Source of the DNA: Methylophaga sp. OBS1
Lineage (GTDB): Bacteria; Pseudomonadota; Gammaproteobacteria; Nitrosococcales; Methylophagaceae
DNA: 64,000 nucleotides
Assembly (NCBI RefSeq): GCF_026319365.1
Contig: NZ_JAPDMS010000002.1
Span: 186,001-250,000 of the forward strand
Direction: 5' to 3'
This document shows positions 48,283 through 58,793 of the stretch, piece by piece. How positions within the stretch are numbered: position 1 is the stretch's first letter; the number at the start of each line of letters is the position of its first letter. The translations under genes were made by a program, and so were the position numbers. The notes beneath the pieces were generated by a model. The model saw nothing but the letters and a program-made list of their open reading frames with translations, ran no database searches and was not told the DNA's origin.

Positions 48283-49200
48283 CTAATGAGACCACTTTGC
48301 CGGTAACTTGGCCGACAGATAGTCATAAAATGCATTGACCTTGGGAGTACGAGCGTAGCGGTCGGTGATACAGAAATAAAACTCCAGCGGTTCGGCCTCT
48401 ACCTCAACTTTGGGCCCCTGTTCGAACAGGGCGATTAAGTCGCCTTTCTCCAGATAAGGGGCTGCAACAAAAGCAGCCAGTCTTGCGATGCCGCCGCCTC
48501 TGACAGCCATCCTGGCCAGCGTATCAATATCATCGCTGATCATGGCGACCTTAACCTCGGGTTCGTAACGTTGTTGGTCACGGATAAAAACCCAGCGGAA
48601 CAGTCGACCGTCGACAGGCACCCTGAACATCAGGCAATCATGATGCAGTAGCGCCTGTGGCGTGATCGGATAACCGGCTCTGGCAAGGTACTCCGGCGAC
48701 GCACAGAACAGTAACGGAACTGTTGCCAGCTTTCTGGCCACCATGCCCTCATCCAACTGCTGACGAATGCGGATACTGACATCTACGCCCTCACTGATAT
48801 GGTCGGTTCTGCGATCCGTAGCAATCAATTCCAGGCTTATTTGTGGATAAATGCGCTGAAAATCGGCCAGCATCGGTGCCAGCACATGACGGGCAAATGC
48901 GGCGGAGCAGGCTATCTTCAACTTGCCGCCAACTTCGTCCTTATGTGCCGTTATCGCCTGTTCAGCCAGTTCCAGCTCCTGCATCACGCCTTTTACCCGC
49001 TGATAATAAATTTCACCGGCATCAGTCAACGCCAGTTTGCGTGTGGTTCTTGTCAGCAACCGCGTGGCCAGTTGCTTCTCCAGACGCGCGATATTCTGGC
49101 TCGTGGCGGCCGCACTCACGCCAAGCACCCGGGCAGCGGCAGCAATACTCCCCAGTTCAACAGCCCGGACAAAACTTTCAATCCCCCGCAAATTTTCCAT
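48283..49200 (-). CDS. LysR family transcriptional regulator
   Basis: A 305-residue regulator with the helix-turn-helix GSIAAAARVLGVSAAATSQNI in the first 60 residues and an effector domain of the AaeR/DsdC-like type (ISEGVDVSIRIRQQLDEGMVARKL). It is divergent from a DUF2798 membrane protein gene at 49329, separated by 128 nt, so that gene is the likely target. The inducer is unknown. Confidence 0.85.
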   Translation of the reverse strand: MENLRGIESFVRAVELGSIAAAARVLGVSAAATSQNIARLEKQLATRLLTRTTRKLALTDAGEIYYQRVKGVMQELELAEQAITAHKDEVGGKLKIACSAAFARHVLAPMLADFQRIYPQISLELIATDRRTDHISEGVDVSIRIRQQLDEGMVARKLATVPLLFCASPEYLARAGYPITPQALLHHDCLMFRVPVDGRLFRWVFIRDQQRYEPEVKVAMISDDIDTLARMAVRGGGIARLAAFVAAPYLEKGDLIALFEQGPKVEVEAEPLEFYFCITDRYARTPKVNAFYDYLSAKLPAKWSH

Positions 49201-49328
49201 AAGCCAAACCCAATAAAAAAATCATTATTAATTAAGTTTAACTTAACAGTCTAAATAGTTTCAGCCCACTAGTCTGCGACCAGACAGCCCCTTAGACTGA
49301 CCAATATGAATTAACGGGAGAGAGACCA

Positions 49329-49586
49329 ATGCAAAAGCGCGGAGTCGCGGTCAGAAAAAAACTACCGGTCAGATTGACGCCAGTGGTGTTTGCCTTCTAC
49401 ATGTCGGCGATTATGGCTGCATTGATGTCGCTGATTATCACTGCGGTAAATCAGGGATTTGATGACCACTACCTGTTAAATGCTATCCATGCCTACCAGA
49501 TTGCGATGCCGTCGGCGTTTCTCTGTGTGATGATGGTTCGGCCCCTGGTGATGAAACTGGTCGCACGTACTGTCGCAGAGATCTAG
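49329..49586 (+). CDS. DUF2798 small membrane protein
   Basis: 85 residues with two TM helices (about 17-40 and 52-75). The VFAFYMSAIMAALMSLIITAVN and YQIAMPSAFLCVMMVRPLV segments match the DUF2798 family. GGGAGAGAG precedes the ATG. These proteins are often encoded next to a LysR regulator, as here. Function unknown. It ends 3 nt from the stop of the convergent MfnB-like gene. Confidence 0.78.
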   Translation: MQKRGVAVRKKLPVRLTPVVFAFYMSAIMAALMSLIITAVNQGFDDHYLLNAIHAYQIAMPSAFLCVMMVRPLVMKLVARTVAEI

Positions 49587-49589
49587 TGT

Positions 49590-50285
49590 TTAACAGGCAA
49601 GGCCGTATTGCTGCAGTCGCTGTTGAATTGCCTGAGCGTGCGCTGCCTGCAACCGGGATGTGCGTTGACGACGATCACAAAGCGCACTTCGAAAACCCAG
49701 ATAATCGGCATCCAACGGTTCCAGGATATCGATATCCTCGATTGCCAATGCGCCTGCCAGACCACAAAGCAGATCATGCTGATGCGCCAGCTCGATAAAC
49801 TGGCTCAGCTCAGTTTCATTCCAGTGATCCAGCAATCGCTGGCCGTTCTTTGTGGCGGTATCGACCATGACGCCACTGAATCCGGCCTGCTTGATGAGAC
49901 TGACCAACGATAAGTCGCAGGTCTGATCAGCAAACATCACTGCAATAACAGGTGTATCCAACGCAGAGAAGGTTCTGTTTAAAGCCTGTAGGCAGGACAC
50001 CAGCGCCGGAGCAGCAAACAGCCCGACCTTAACGTAATCGACGCCGGAAGCGGCCATCGCCACTACCGCTTCAGCTATTACCGCTGGTTTCATGACAAGA
50101 TCGCCCACCGTAGCGCTGGTCTGACAACGTCCAGCCACCCAGTCATTGACTGATTGCACGACAGCCACGGGCAGGGCACCCAGCGCACCCTGGGCCGGAT
50201 CTTTCAGATCCAGGATATCGGGCAAAGTCTGCTCCAGCGCTTTTGCTTCATCGAGCGATTGCACGCTCGCCAGCCATTTAGTCAT
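49590..50285 (-). CDS. (5-formylfuran-3-yl)methyl phosphate synthase-like (MfnB family)
   Basis: A 231-residue TIM-barrel protein from MTKWLASVQSLDEA; the start overlaps the DUF447 stop by 8 nt (ATGACTAA). The Schiff-base lysine segment is DILDLKDPAQGALGAL, with YVKVGLF and a late MVDTATKNG lysine, as in MfnB, which makes the furan phosphate from two glyceraldehyde-3-phosphates. In methylotrophs this leads to methylofuran, the cofactor of formyltransferase/hydrolase in formaldehyde oxidation. It is the last gene of a four-gene operon. Confidence 0.85.
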   Translation of the reverse strand: MTKWLASVQSLDEAKALEQTLPDILDLKDPAQGALGALPVAVVQSVNDWVAGRCQTSATVGDLVMKPAVIAEAVVAMAASGVDYVKVGLFAAPALVSCLQALNRTFSALDTPVIAVMFADQTCDLSLVSLIKQAGFSGVMVDTATKNGQRLLDHWNETELSQFIELAHQHDLLCGLAGALAIEDIDILEPLDADYLGFRSALCDRRQRTSRLQAAHAQAIQQRLQQYGLAC

Positions 50286-50862
50286 GTTGTATCTCAATGC
50301 CTGTTTGTTCAATTTTGTCCATCAGCCAGCCCCAGGCTTCCCATTCCCGGTCACCGGCGGTTTTCTTCATCGCAATCTGTAAATAGCCGATCTCTTCACG
50401 GATTTTATTCTCCGGCAGCATCCCTAAACGACTGACCAGGATCGCTGCTTCAACCACCGCACTCTGCGCCCGGTTAAAGCCACGAAAGGGGGCATGGTTC
50501 TCTTCTGCCCGCACCTCACCATAGAAACAGGCCCTGGGATCACCATCATCAAACCCCGTCATTTCCAGTTCGCTATGCGCCAATGCCTGCTCAAGATAGG
50601 CGCCCTCAATCCGGCTACAGGGCAGGGTGGGCCAGTCACGTCGGCCGGTCAAGGCACCGGCAAAGACTCTGACATCGTCGATAAAATTAATCGTGCATTG
50701 CCGATGACGCTTCAAATTATCGTAGGTTGATGAGGGCTTAAAAGGTTTAACAAGAAAGTAACCATTTACTTCACTTATTCCCATCGGTGCCGAATGCGGT
50801 GTGCCTGACGCATCCAGGGTTGTCACAATGACCTCATGAATCCGACTTGTCAGCCGTGCCAC
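50278..50862 (-). CDS. DUF447 family protein (pterin/furan cofactor operon)
   Basis: About 194 residues from a GTG at 50862, supported by AAGGAG 7 nt ahead; the open frame runs further upstream but inside the preceding gene. It begins ARLTSRIHEVIVTTLD and has the DUF447 features HSAPMGI, LVKPFKPSSTYDNL and a flavin-reductase-like split barrel. The family is found in methanogens and in methylotrophs that use methanopterin. Its exact step is not established. The start lies within the 3' repeats of the dihydropteroate-synthase-like gene, a 29-nt overlap. Confidence 0.82.
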   Translation of the reverse strand: MARLTSRIHEVIVTTLDASGTPHSAPMGISEVNGYFLVKPFKPSSTYDNLKRHRQCTINFIDDVRVFAGALTGRRDWPTLPCSRIEGAYLEQALAHSELEMTGFDDGDPRACFYGEVRAEENHAPFRGFNRAQSAVVEAAILVSRLGMLPENKIREEIGYLQIAMKKTAGDREWEAWGWLMDKIEQTGIEIQHD

Positions 50863-52351
50863 AGGCGCGCTCCTTCTTTTTCTTGGGTTTCTCTGCCGTG
50901 CCACAGGCCCGTTGTTTTTTCTGGTCCGGCTTGTCCGCTGTCCCGCAGGCGCGATCTTTATTGCGCTTCTTCATGGTCGTGCCTTCTTCTTTCTGCCGGG
51001 TCAGGTCCTCTTCCGCCTGTTCGACGGCACAGCCCCACTGCAAATCTTCATCCTGGGTATAGCGTTTCCCCAGCTGCCATGCCACCTCTGCTCTTGCCAG
51101 TTCGACCCCCAGATAGAAAGCATGGCCCGGATCGTTTTCCACCTGCAAATGCGGATAAAACTCAAACGGGTCGGTATCCTGCAGCAAACCATCTCGGTTG
51201 AACATAAAAATGCCTTCCCGCGCTACTTTGATGCGGTAGTTGGGATCCTTTATGCTCTGTGCCAGTTCGTGAATTTCCTCGGCAGTATCGGTAAAAGGTC
51301 GGCGTTCATGCGCAACCAATAAATCCGACGTGAAATCCCGTGGCAGGCTATTGTCATCTTTGGCTGCAAACATCATTCGTCTGGCAACATCGGCTTCTCT
51401 TATCGCTCGCCTCGCATGCGAACTGACCTCGGTCGCCAGCACACAATTGACATTCAACTCAGAAATAATCCCGAATAGCATCGCATTGATGCCGCTGGTA
51501 TCTGCATCGGTCAGTTCAGTCAGGTTGCCCACCCCCATCATGATGGGGGCATCCGGATATTTCTGCCGCAACTGATGATAGCGAACAATAGAAGCGGTCA
51601 GACCAAAATGAATCGGGTCCAGAATGGGATCTGCAATCCACGGTTTACCGATCTTATCCATCGCTTCCATGGCCCGTTCCAACGACGCCAGCGATCCGGG
51701 TTCCGCCGGCACCAGGATCGGCACGGCATCGGTTTCCTTGGCCAGGTCGATAGTTTCTTCGGTAAGGCTCAGTAGAAAGTCGGCGCCAGCCATGGCTGCC
51801 CGCTGTAAATCAGGCAATGAAAGTGAGTCTACACTTACCTTAAAACCCTCTTCATGAAGGGCTTGAATCGCTTCTTCCAGATGAGGAAAGCGCTCCTGTG
51901 GCAAACAACCGATATCAATCACATCCGCGCCGTTATTGCGATAATAATGCGCTCGCGCCAGCAGACTCTCGATGCTCCGCTCCGGTGCATCGACTATCTC
52001 AGCAAAAATATTCACTGAGTAACGACTGAGATCGGGTTGTTTGCGGGCTTTACCGAAATGCAGCGGCAGATCCTTGATCTCTTCGGGCCCACGAGTGACT
52101 TTGATACCCAATTCCTGACTTAACGCCTCCAGATCACCGCGGCAACGACCGGGAACAATAATTTCGTCATACCCCTGATAATCTTCCGGTTTGAGACGTC
52201 TGGCAATCATTTTATCCGTCATCAAGGCCGCCACAGACAAGCCGAGTTGATGCACTTCATAATCAAAAGGCAGGGGGGCCATTTCCTGCAGCACCTTATG
52301 CACACTGGGCGCTGCCAGTTTTCCGGTCAGAAACAGGATCCGGTCAGCCAT
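50834..52351 (-). CDS. Dihydropteroate synthase-like protein (methanopterin-type)
   Basis: A 505-residue protein. An N-terminal domain (~1-115, MADRILFLTGKLAAPSVHKVL) is followed by a TIM barrel with DIGCLPQERFPHLEEA, FKVSVDSLSLPDLQRAAMAGADFLLSLT and PIMMGVGNLTEL, the plan of the DHPS-like proteins of tetrahydromethanopterin synthesis that join a pterin to an aminobenzene sugar derivative. The last 39 residues carry three RACGTA(D/E)K units with lysine-rich spacers. It follows the flavoprotein gene by 8 nt. Confidence 0.88.
   Translation of the reverse strand: MADRILFLTGKLAAPSVHKVLQEMAPLPFDYEVHQLGLSVAALMTDKMIARRLKPEDYQGYDEIIVPGRCRGDLEALSQELGIKVTRGPEEIKDLPLHFGKARKQPDLSRYSVNIFAEIVDAPERSIESLLARAHYYRNNGADVIDIGCLPQERFPHLEEAIQALHEEGFKVSVDSLSLPDLQRAAMAGADFLLSLTEETIDLAKETDAVPILVPAEPGSLASLERAMEAMDKIGKPWIADPILDPIHFGLTASIVRYHQLRQKYPDAPIMMGVGNLTELTDADTSGINAMLFGIISELNVNCVLATEVSSHARRAIREADVARRMMFAAKDDNSLPRDFTSDLLVAHERRPFTDTAEEIHELAQSIKDPNYRIKVAREGIFMFNRDGLLQDTDPFEFYPHLQVENDPGHAFYLGVELARAEVAWQLGKRYTQDEDLQWGCAVEQAEEDLTRQKEEGTTMKKRNKDRACGTADKPDQKKQRACGTAEKPKKKKERACGTADKSDS
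50837..50953 (-). repeat. Tandem RACGTADK repeats at the 3' end of the DHPS-like gene
   Basis: Three copies of a unit R-A-C-G-T-A-(D/E)-K separated by Pro/Lys/Gln-rich spacers (KPDQKKQ, KPKKKKE). The copies are near-identical in DNA as well (GCC TGT GGC ACG GC), which indicates recent duplication. The last unit overlaps the GTG start of the DUF447 gene. Confidence 0.85.
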
Positions 52352-52359
52352 TACCGGGC

Positions 52360-52908
52360 TCAGCCCACCTCAGCCAAGCGCTTTTTGATCGCAGCAGACA
52401 ATTGCTCCGCCGTTTCCACTACGGTAGTGGCTTCAAACGTTTTCAGTTTCTCAGTATGCTCCAGATCAATCTTGCGCGGCCACAATCTGACCATGCGGTC
52501 CGGTGCTGGTGTATCAACCTCAGGGATAGCATCACAAGCCAGAACGATACTGGGTATCCGGCATTTTCCTGCTTGTGCATAAATATTAGTGACCAATGTG
52601 TCCGACAGGCCCAAAACCATTTTTGCCACACTATTGGAGGTTGCCGGTGCCACCACCAGCGTATGGTAGTCCCCCCTGTAGAACAGGCCCACCGGCGGTG
52701 CACTGGCAGCACGATCCCTGTAGATTCGACCCTCAGGCACGATTTCTTTAGGTTCATGACCATACATCCGGATCACTTCCTCCCCGGCGCGGCTGTAAAA
52801 CAGATCAACATCGTCCAGTTGACGAACAATCTCAAGGCATTCTTCAAGGTAATGTCCGGAACCGGTTACAGCCCAGGCCAGGCGTGGTTTTTCGGGCCTT
52901 GCTTGCAT
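52360..52908 (-). CDS. Flavoprotein of the dihydromethanopterin reductase / AfpA type
   Basis: A 182-residue flavoprotein of the PF02441 fold: RLAWAVTGSGHYLEECLEIV at the start, VVAPATSNSVAKMVLGLSD in the middle (FMN site), and ACDAIPEVDTPAPDRM. Related proteins in methylotrophs and archaea reduce dihydromethanopterin to tetrahydromethanopterin (DmrX/DmrB) or are archaeoflavoproteins (AfpA). First gene of the cofactor operon. A possible FNR-type box lies 16 nt before the ATG. Confidence 0.82.
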   Translation of the reverse strand: MQARPEKPRLAWAVTGSGHYLEECLEIVRQLDDVDLFYSRAGEEVIRMYGHEPKEIVPEGRIYRDRAASAPPVGLFYRGDYHTLVVAPATSNSVAKMVLGLSDTLVTNIYAQAGKCRIPSIVLACDAIPEVDTPAPDRMVRLWPRKIDLEHTEKLKTFEATTVVETAEQLSAAIKKRLAEVG

Positions 52909-52923
52909 TTGTGGTCTCTAAAA

Positions 52924-52937
52924 TTGATCAAGATCAT
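52924..52937. promoter_or_regulatory. Possible FNR/CRP-type box upstream of the cofactor operon and ndh
   Basis: TTGATCAAGATCAT matches TTGAT-N4-ATCAA at 9 of 10 positions. It is 16 nt before the flavoprotein ATG (minus) and about 207 nt before ndh (plus), so its target is unclear. An fnr gene lies at 62822-63571. Confidence 0.4.
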
Positions 52938-53143
52938 TAATTTTGCCAGAGTCGGCCTCTGTAGTAAAAATAAGATAGTTTTTATGGGGTTTTTTACGTT
53001 AAAATCACATTTTAACTTGATGGACTGTTGATCTTTCCCGGCTTGATCCTGTGTTCGCTGACTATATAGCGCATTCCACCTCAGCCGATTGCCAGAGAGA
53101 ACTGCTGTCCTCATACATCTGCGTCGGATTGGAGCCATAGCGA

Positions 53144-54457
53144 ATGTCAAACCACATCCCCAAAATTGTCGTTGTCGGCGGCGGAGCAGGTGGCCTGGAG
53201 CTGGTCACCAAACTCGGCAAAAAACTGGGTAAAAAAGGAAAAGCTGAGGTCACGCTGGTAGACAGCACTCATACTCATATCTGGAAACCGCTTCTGCACG
53301 AAGTGGCAGCCGGCACACTGGATTCCCACGAGGATGAGATTGAATACCTGGGTCAGGCTAATTACAGTGGTTTTCGCTTCCGTCTGGGCCGTATGGATGG
53401 TCTGGATCGCAAAAACAAACAAATCTCCGTCGCCCCGACGCTCAACAGTGATGGTGTCGAGATCATTCCCCGTCGTAATTTCGATTATGACTATCTGATT
53501 GTCTCTGTCGGCAGCATTAGCCACGACTTCGGCATCAAAGGCGTGCGTGAACACTGTCTGTTCCTGGACACCACTAAACAGGCTGAAGTCTTTCAGAATA
53601 AATTACTCCAGACCTATCTGCGTGCACACACGCAGGGTAAGCCCCTGGATGACGGTCAGTTGAATATTGCTATCGTCGGCGCCGGCGCCACGGGTGTCGA
53701 ACTGAGTGCACAGCTACATGAGGTGTCTCATTTACTGACTGCCTATGGCCTTGATGAAGTCAATCCACAGGATGTGAAAATCACTATCATTGAAGCGGCA
53801 GACCGTATTCTTTCCGGGTTACCCAAAAATATCTCTGATGCAACCTTGTCTGAGTTAAATAAACTGGGCGTCAACGTCATGGCCGGCGAACGCGTGGTGG
53901 AGGTCAATGACAAGGAAATCATTACTGAAAGCGGTAATGTGATTCCTGCAGCGATCAAAGTCTGGGCGGCGGGTATCAAGGCGCCTGAGTTCCTCAAGGA
54001 CATTGATGGCCTTGAGACCAACTGGATGAATCAACTGGTTGTCAGACAAACGCTCCAGACCACGCTTGATGATGATATTTATGCGATTGGTGACTGCTGT
54101 GCCTGCAAGTGGCAGGGGCATGATGAAAATGTGCCACCCCGCGCCCAGGCTGCGCATCAGATGGCCTCTCACGTCTACAAATCGATACTTAACCGCCTCA
54201 AGGACAAACCACTGCCGGAATACGAATATCACGACTATGGTTCTCTGGTGTCTCTGGGTCGCTACAGCACGGTTGGGAATCTGATGGGTAATCTGAGCCG
54301 TGGCAGCATGATGATTGAGGGTTTTATGGCTCGGGTGATGTACCTGTCCCTCTACAAAATGCACCAGATGGCGCTTTTCGGTCCATTCCGTGTTGCGATG
54401 CTGTCTCTGTCACATCTTTTCAGACGCAGTGTGCATCCAAAAATCAAGCTGCACTGA
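53144..54457 (+). CDS. ndh: Type II NADH dehydrogenase-like flavoprotein
   Basis: A 437-residue NAD(P)/FAD oxidoreductase. FAD motif VVVGGGAGGLELVTKLGKKL at the N-terminus, NADH motif IAIVGAGATGVELSAQL near residue 177, and the FAD-closing DDDIYAIGDCCAC. The C-terminal ~40 residues include an amphipathic stretch (RVMYLSLYKMHQMALFGPFR) used by NDH-2 enzymes to bind the membrane. It passes electrons from NADH to quinone without pumping protons. A terminator follows. Confidence 0.9.
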   Translation: MSNHIPKIVVVGGGAGGLELVTKLGKKLGKKGKAEVTLVDSTHTHIWKPLLHEVAAGTLDSHEDEIEYLGQANYSGFRFRLGRMDGLDRKNKQISVAPTLNSDGVEIIPRRNFDYDYLIVSVGSISHDFGIKGVREHCLFLDTTKQAEVFQNKLLQTYLRAHTQGKPLDDGQLNIAIVGAGATGVELSAQLHEVSHLLTAYGLDEVNPQDVKITIIEAADRILSGLPKNISDATLSELNKLGVNVMAGERVVEVNDKEIITESGNVIPAAIKVWAAGIKAPEFLKDIDGLETNWMNQLVVRQTLQTTLDDDIYAIGDCCACKWQGHDENVPPRAQAAHQMASHVYKSILNRLKDKPLPEYEYHDYGSLVSLGRYSTVGNLMGNLSRGSMMIEGFMARVMYLSLYKMHQMALFGPFRVAMLSLSHLFRRSVHPKIKLH

Positions 54458-54480
54458 TTAATCTACGCTATCGCGAGAAC

Positions 54481-54504
54481 AAGGCCCTTTTCAGGGCCTT
54501 TTTT
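54481..54504 (+). terminator. Rho-independent terminator after ndh
   Basis: Stem aaggccc / gggcctt, 6-nt loop, then T run; 24 nt after the stop. Confidence 0.9.
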
Positions 54505-54640
54505 GTACCTGATAGGGTAACCTGGCTGCGTGATTGTAAAATGCCGCCTATGGGCTTGCTGGGTGCCCTGAAGAGACATCAGCCTGGGCTGTCATCTCTT
54601 TATATGCCAGCATGTCTGCCGTTGCACAGATAAACAAACA

Positions 54641-54674
54641 AAAAAAGCCCTGACTGATTAACAGCCAGGGCTTT
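54641..54674 (-). terminator. Rho-independent terminator after gyrB
   Basis: Stem agccctg / cagggct with a 13-nt loop and, on the minus strand, a run of T after the stem; 23 nt past the gyrB stop. Confidence 0.85.
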
Positions 54675-54696
54675 ATTCATTATGAGTCCGCGAAAT

Positions 54697-57147
<2,451 letters not shown>

Positions 57148-57150
57148 CTA

Positions 57151-58266
57151 TCATTCTACTACGTCTGAACCTGTGTTGATAGCATCACTGACTTTCTCGT
57201 AAATCATGCCATGTTCCACGTGGAACTTCTTATCATTTTCATCGGAAATCAAGGTTTCGAGGTCTCTGTTAGTGCTACTGATGAAGCTCTGTACAGGGAG
57301 TTCTCTGAGTGTTTTAACAACCGTTTGTTGATGATGCCAGTCCAATTCTGAGCTTAAATCATCAATCAGAAGTAGTGTGTTTTCACGCTGTGTTGTGTCG
57401 GCCAAAATCATAATTTGCGCCATGCTCAAAGACAGAAAAAATAGTTTCTGTTGGCCTCTGGAGAGCATCTCATAAGGATCAGAATCATTCACTTTGAAAG
57501 ACCAGTCAGCGGCATGTGGTCCGGATCGTGTGTAACCGAGAGCCTGATCACGTTCAATATTCTGTTCGAGGTAGTCTGCCAAACTGAATTCTTTATTCCA
57601 GCCACGTAGATAACGTAATGAAAATTTATACTCTGCGAGCTCTGGACACAGTTTGCTGAAGAACGGTCGGAACCGCACAATCAGTTGTTTCAAATACCGC
57701 TCACGCATTTCTGTGATTACCAGCCCATGTTCCGTCAGAGCTTTATCCCACAGTTTGATTTCACTGATTGGTTTGTGTGATTTTATTGCTGCATTTCGTT
57801 GTTGCAGTACTTTTTTATAAGATTGCCAGTGATAGTTGAAATGATGTTCCACGTGGAACACACCCCAATCAACCATACGTCTTCGGTATTTGGGTCCTTG
57901 TTCGAAGAACTGATGACAGTTAGCGGGAATAAGTTGAACCGGTAGGTGGAATGCCAGATCTGACAGGCGTTTCAACGACGCATTATTGAGTCTGATTTGA
58001 AGCCCGCTCTGTAAATCGTATTGTAAACCGATAGGTGTTTTATCAATTGAGCGAGCAAACAGGGTGAGACGCGAATGTTGATGATTGACCAGGTTTTTTA
58101 GGAAACGGGAGCGAAAGGAACGTCCCATGGCCAAGACAAATATGGCTTCCAGCAAACTTGTTTTGCCAGAGCCATTTTCGCCTAAGATAAAATTAATGCC
58201 ATGCGACGGAAACAGCTCCGCAGTAACAATGTTACGGAAATGGTGAATTTGTATCTGTGCCAGCAC
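57151..58266 (-). CDS. recF: DNA replication/repair protein RecF
   Basis: A 371-residue SMC-like ATPase. Walker A is NFILGENGSGKTSLLEAIF; the signature is EMLSRGQQKLFFLSL and Walker B LLLIDDLSSELD. It loads RecA at gaps with RecO and RecR. recF-gyrB order is conserved, but the usual dnaA-dnaN upstream are missing; rubredoxin and oxyR stand there instead. Two perfect parS-like palindromes lie in the coding sequence. Confidence 0.95.
   Translation of the reverse strand: MLAQIQIHHFRNIVTAELFPSHGINFILGENGSGKTSLLEAIFVLAMGRSFRSRFLKNLVNHQHSRLTLFARSIDKTPIGLQYDLQSGLQIRLNNASLKRLSDLAFHLPVQLIPANCHQFFEQGPKYRRRMVDWGVFHVEHHFNYHWQSYKKVLQQRNAAIKSHKPISEIKLWDKALTEHGLVITEMRERYLKQLIVRFRPFFSKLCPELAEYKFSLRYLRGWNKEFSLADYLEQNIERDQALGYTRSGPHAADWSFKVNDSDPYEMLSRGQQKLFFLSLSMAQIMILADTTQRENTLLLIDDLSSELDWHHQQTVVKTLRELPVQSFISSTNRDLETLISDENDKKFHVEHGMIYEKVSDAINTGSDVVE
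57212..57227. other. parS-like chromosome partition site 1 (inside recF)
   Basis: TGTTCCACGTGGAACT holds the 14-bp palindrome GTTCCACGTGGAAC, the ParB-binding sequence known from Pseudomonas and close to the general bacterial parS consensus. Confidence 0.75.
57845..57860. other. parS-like chromosome partition site 2 (inside recF)
   Basis: TGTTCCACGTGGAACA is a perfect 16-bp palindrome with the same 14-bp core as the site 633 nt away. Two such sites so close are not expected by chance and imply a position near the replication origin. Confidence 0.78.
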
Positions 58267-58396
58267 GGTCTATTAAAATCAGGGAAATATAAATCGTTTA
58301 GTTTCGCGTAGGATAAAAATCAGCCAGCATGGTTTCGTTTCGGATATTAGAGAAAATAACTGGCTGACCTCACTTTGAGAGAAGAGGGTGCGGATT

Positions 58397-58561
58397 TTAG
58401 ATTTCCACCATTTCAAAATCTTCTTTGCCCACACCACATTCCGGGCATTCCCAATCTTCAGGAATCTCATCCCATTTGGTGCCCGGAGGAATACCCTCTT
58501 CTGGTAAACCTCGTGCTTCATCATAAATGAAGCCGCATACAATGCATTGCCATTTTTTCAT
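58397..58561 (-). CDS. rubA: Rubredoxin
   Basis: A 54-residue protein, [18 protein letters not shown] at the start and [14 protein letters not shown] at the end. The two C-x2-C pairs (CIVCG and CPECG) bind one iron. The middle [16 protein letters not shown] is fully typical. A GAGA-type ribosome binding site precedes the ATG. Rubredoxins carry single electrons, for example to oxygenases or peroxide-reducing enzymes. oxyR is divergent, 232 nt away. An overlapping longer frame is a false gene. Confidence 0.95.
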   Translation of the reverse strand: MKKWQCIVCGFIYDEARGLPEEGIPPGTKWDEIPEDWECPECGVGKEDFEMVEI

Positions 58562-58793
58562 TAATCTCTCCTGTGCAGTTCTGAAAATCCGAGTTTATTG
58601 ATTCTAACAAATATCAGGGATACTCACGCTGATTTGACACCGACTCAATAAAACTAATGCAGGTTTAAAAAGTCATAGGGATGGACTGCGAATTAAAACT
58701 AAAAGTTGTCAGCATAACGGGATACAAACGACGATATTCATGATAGTTTAGATATATTGATTAAATATTGATTTTTAAGCGGAAAATTCGATT

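Noticed and set aside
54458..54696. Replication origin between ndh and gyrB
   Set aside because: No cluster of DnaA boxes or AT-rich unwinding region; only two terminators are visible.
58279..58542. An 87-residue open frame on the minus strand
   Set aside because: It overlaps in another frame a complete rubredoxin with both C-x2-C pairs and has no family features.
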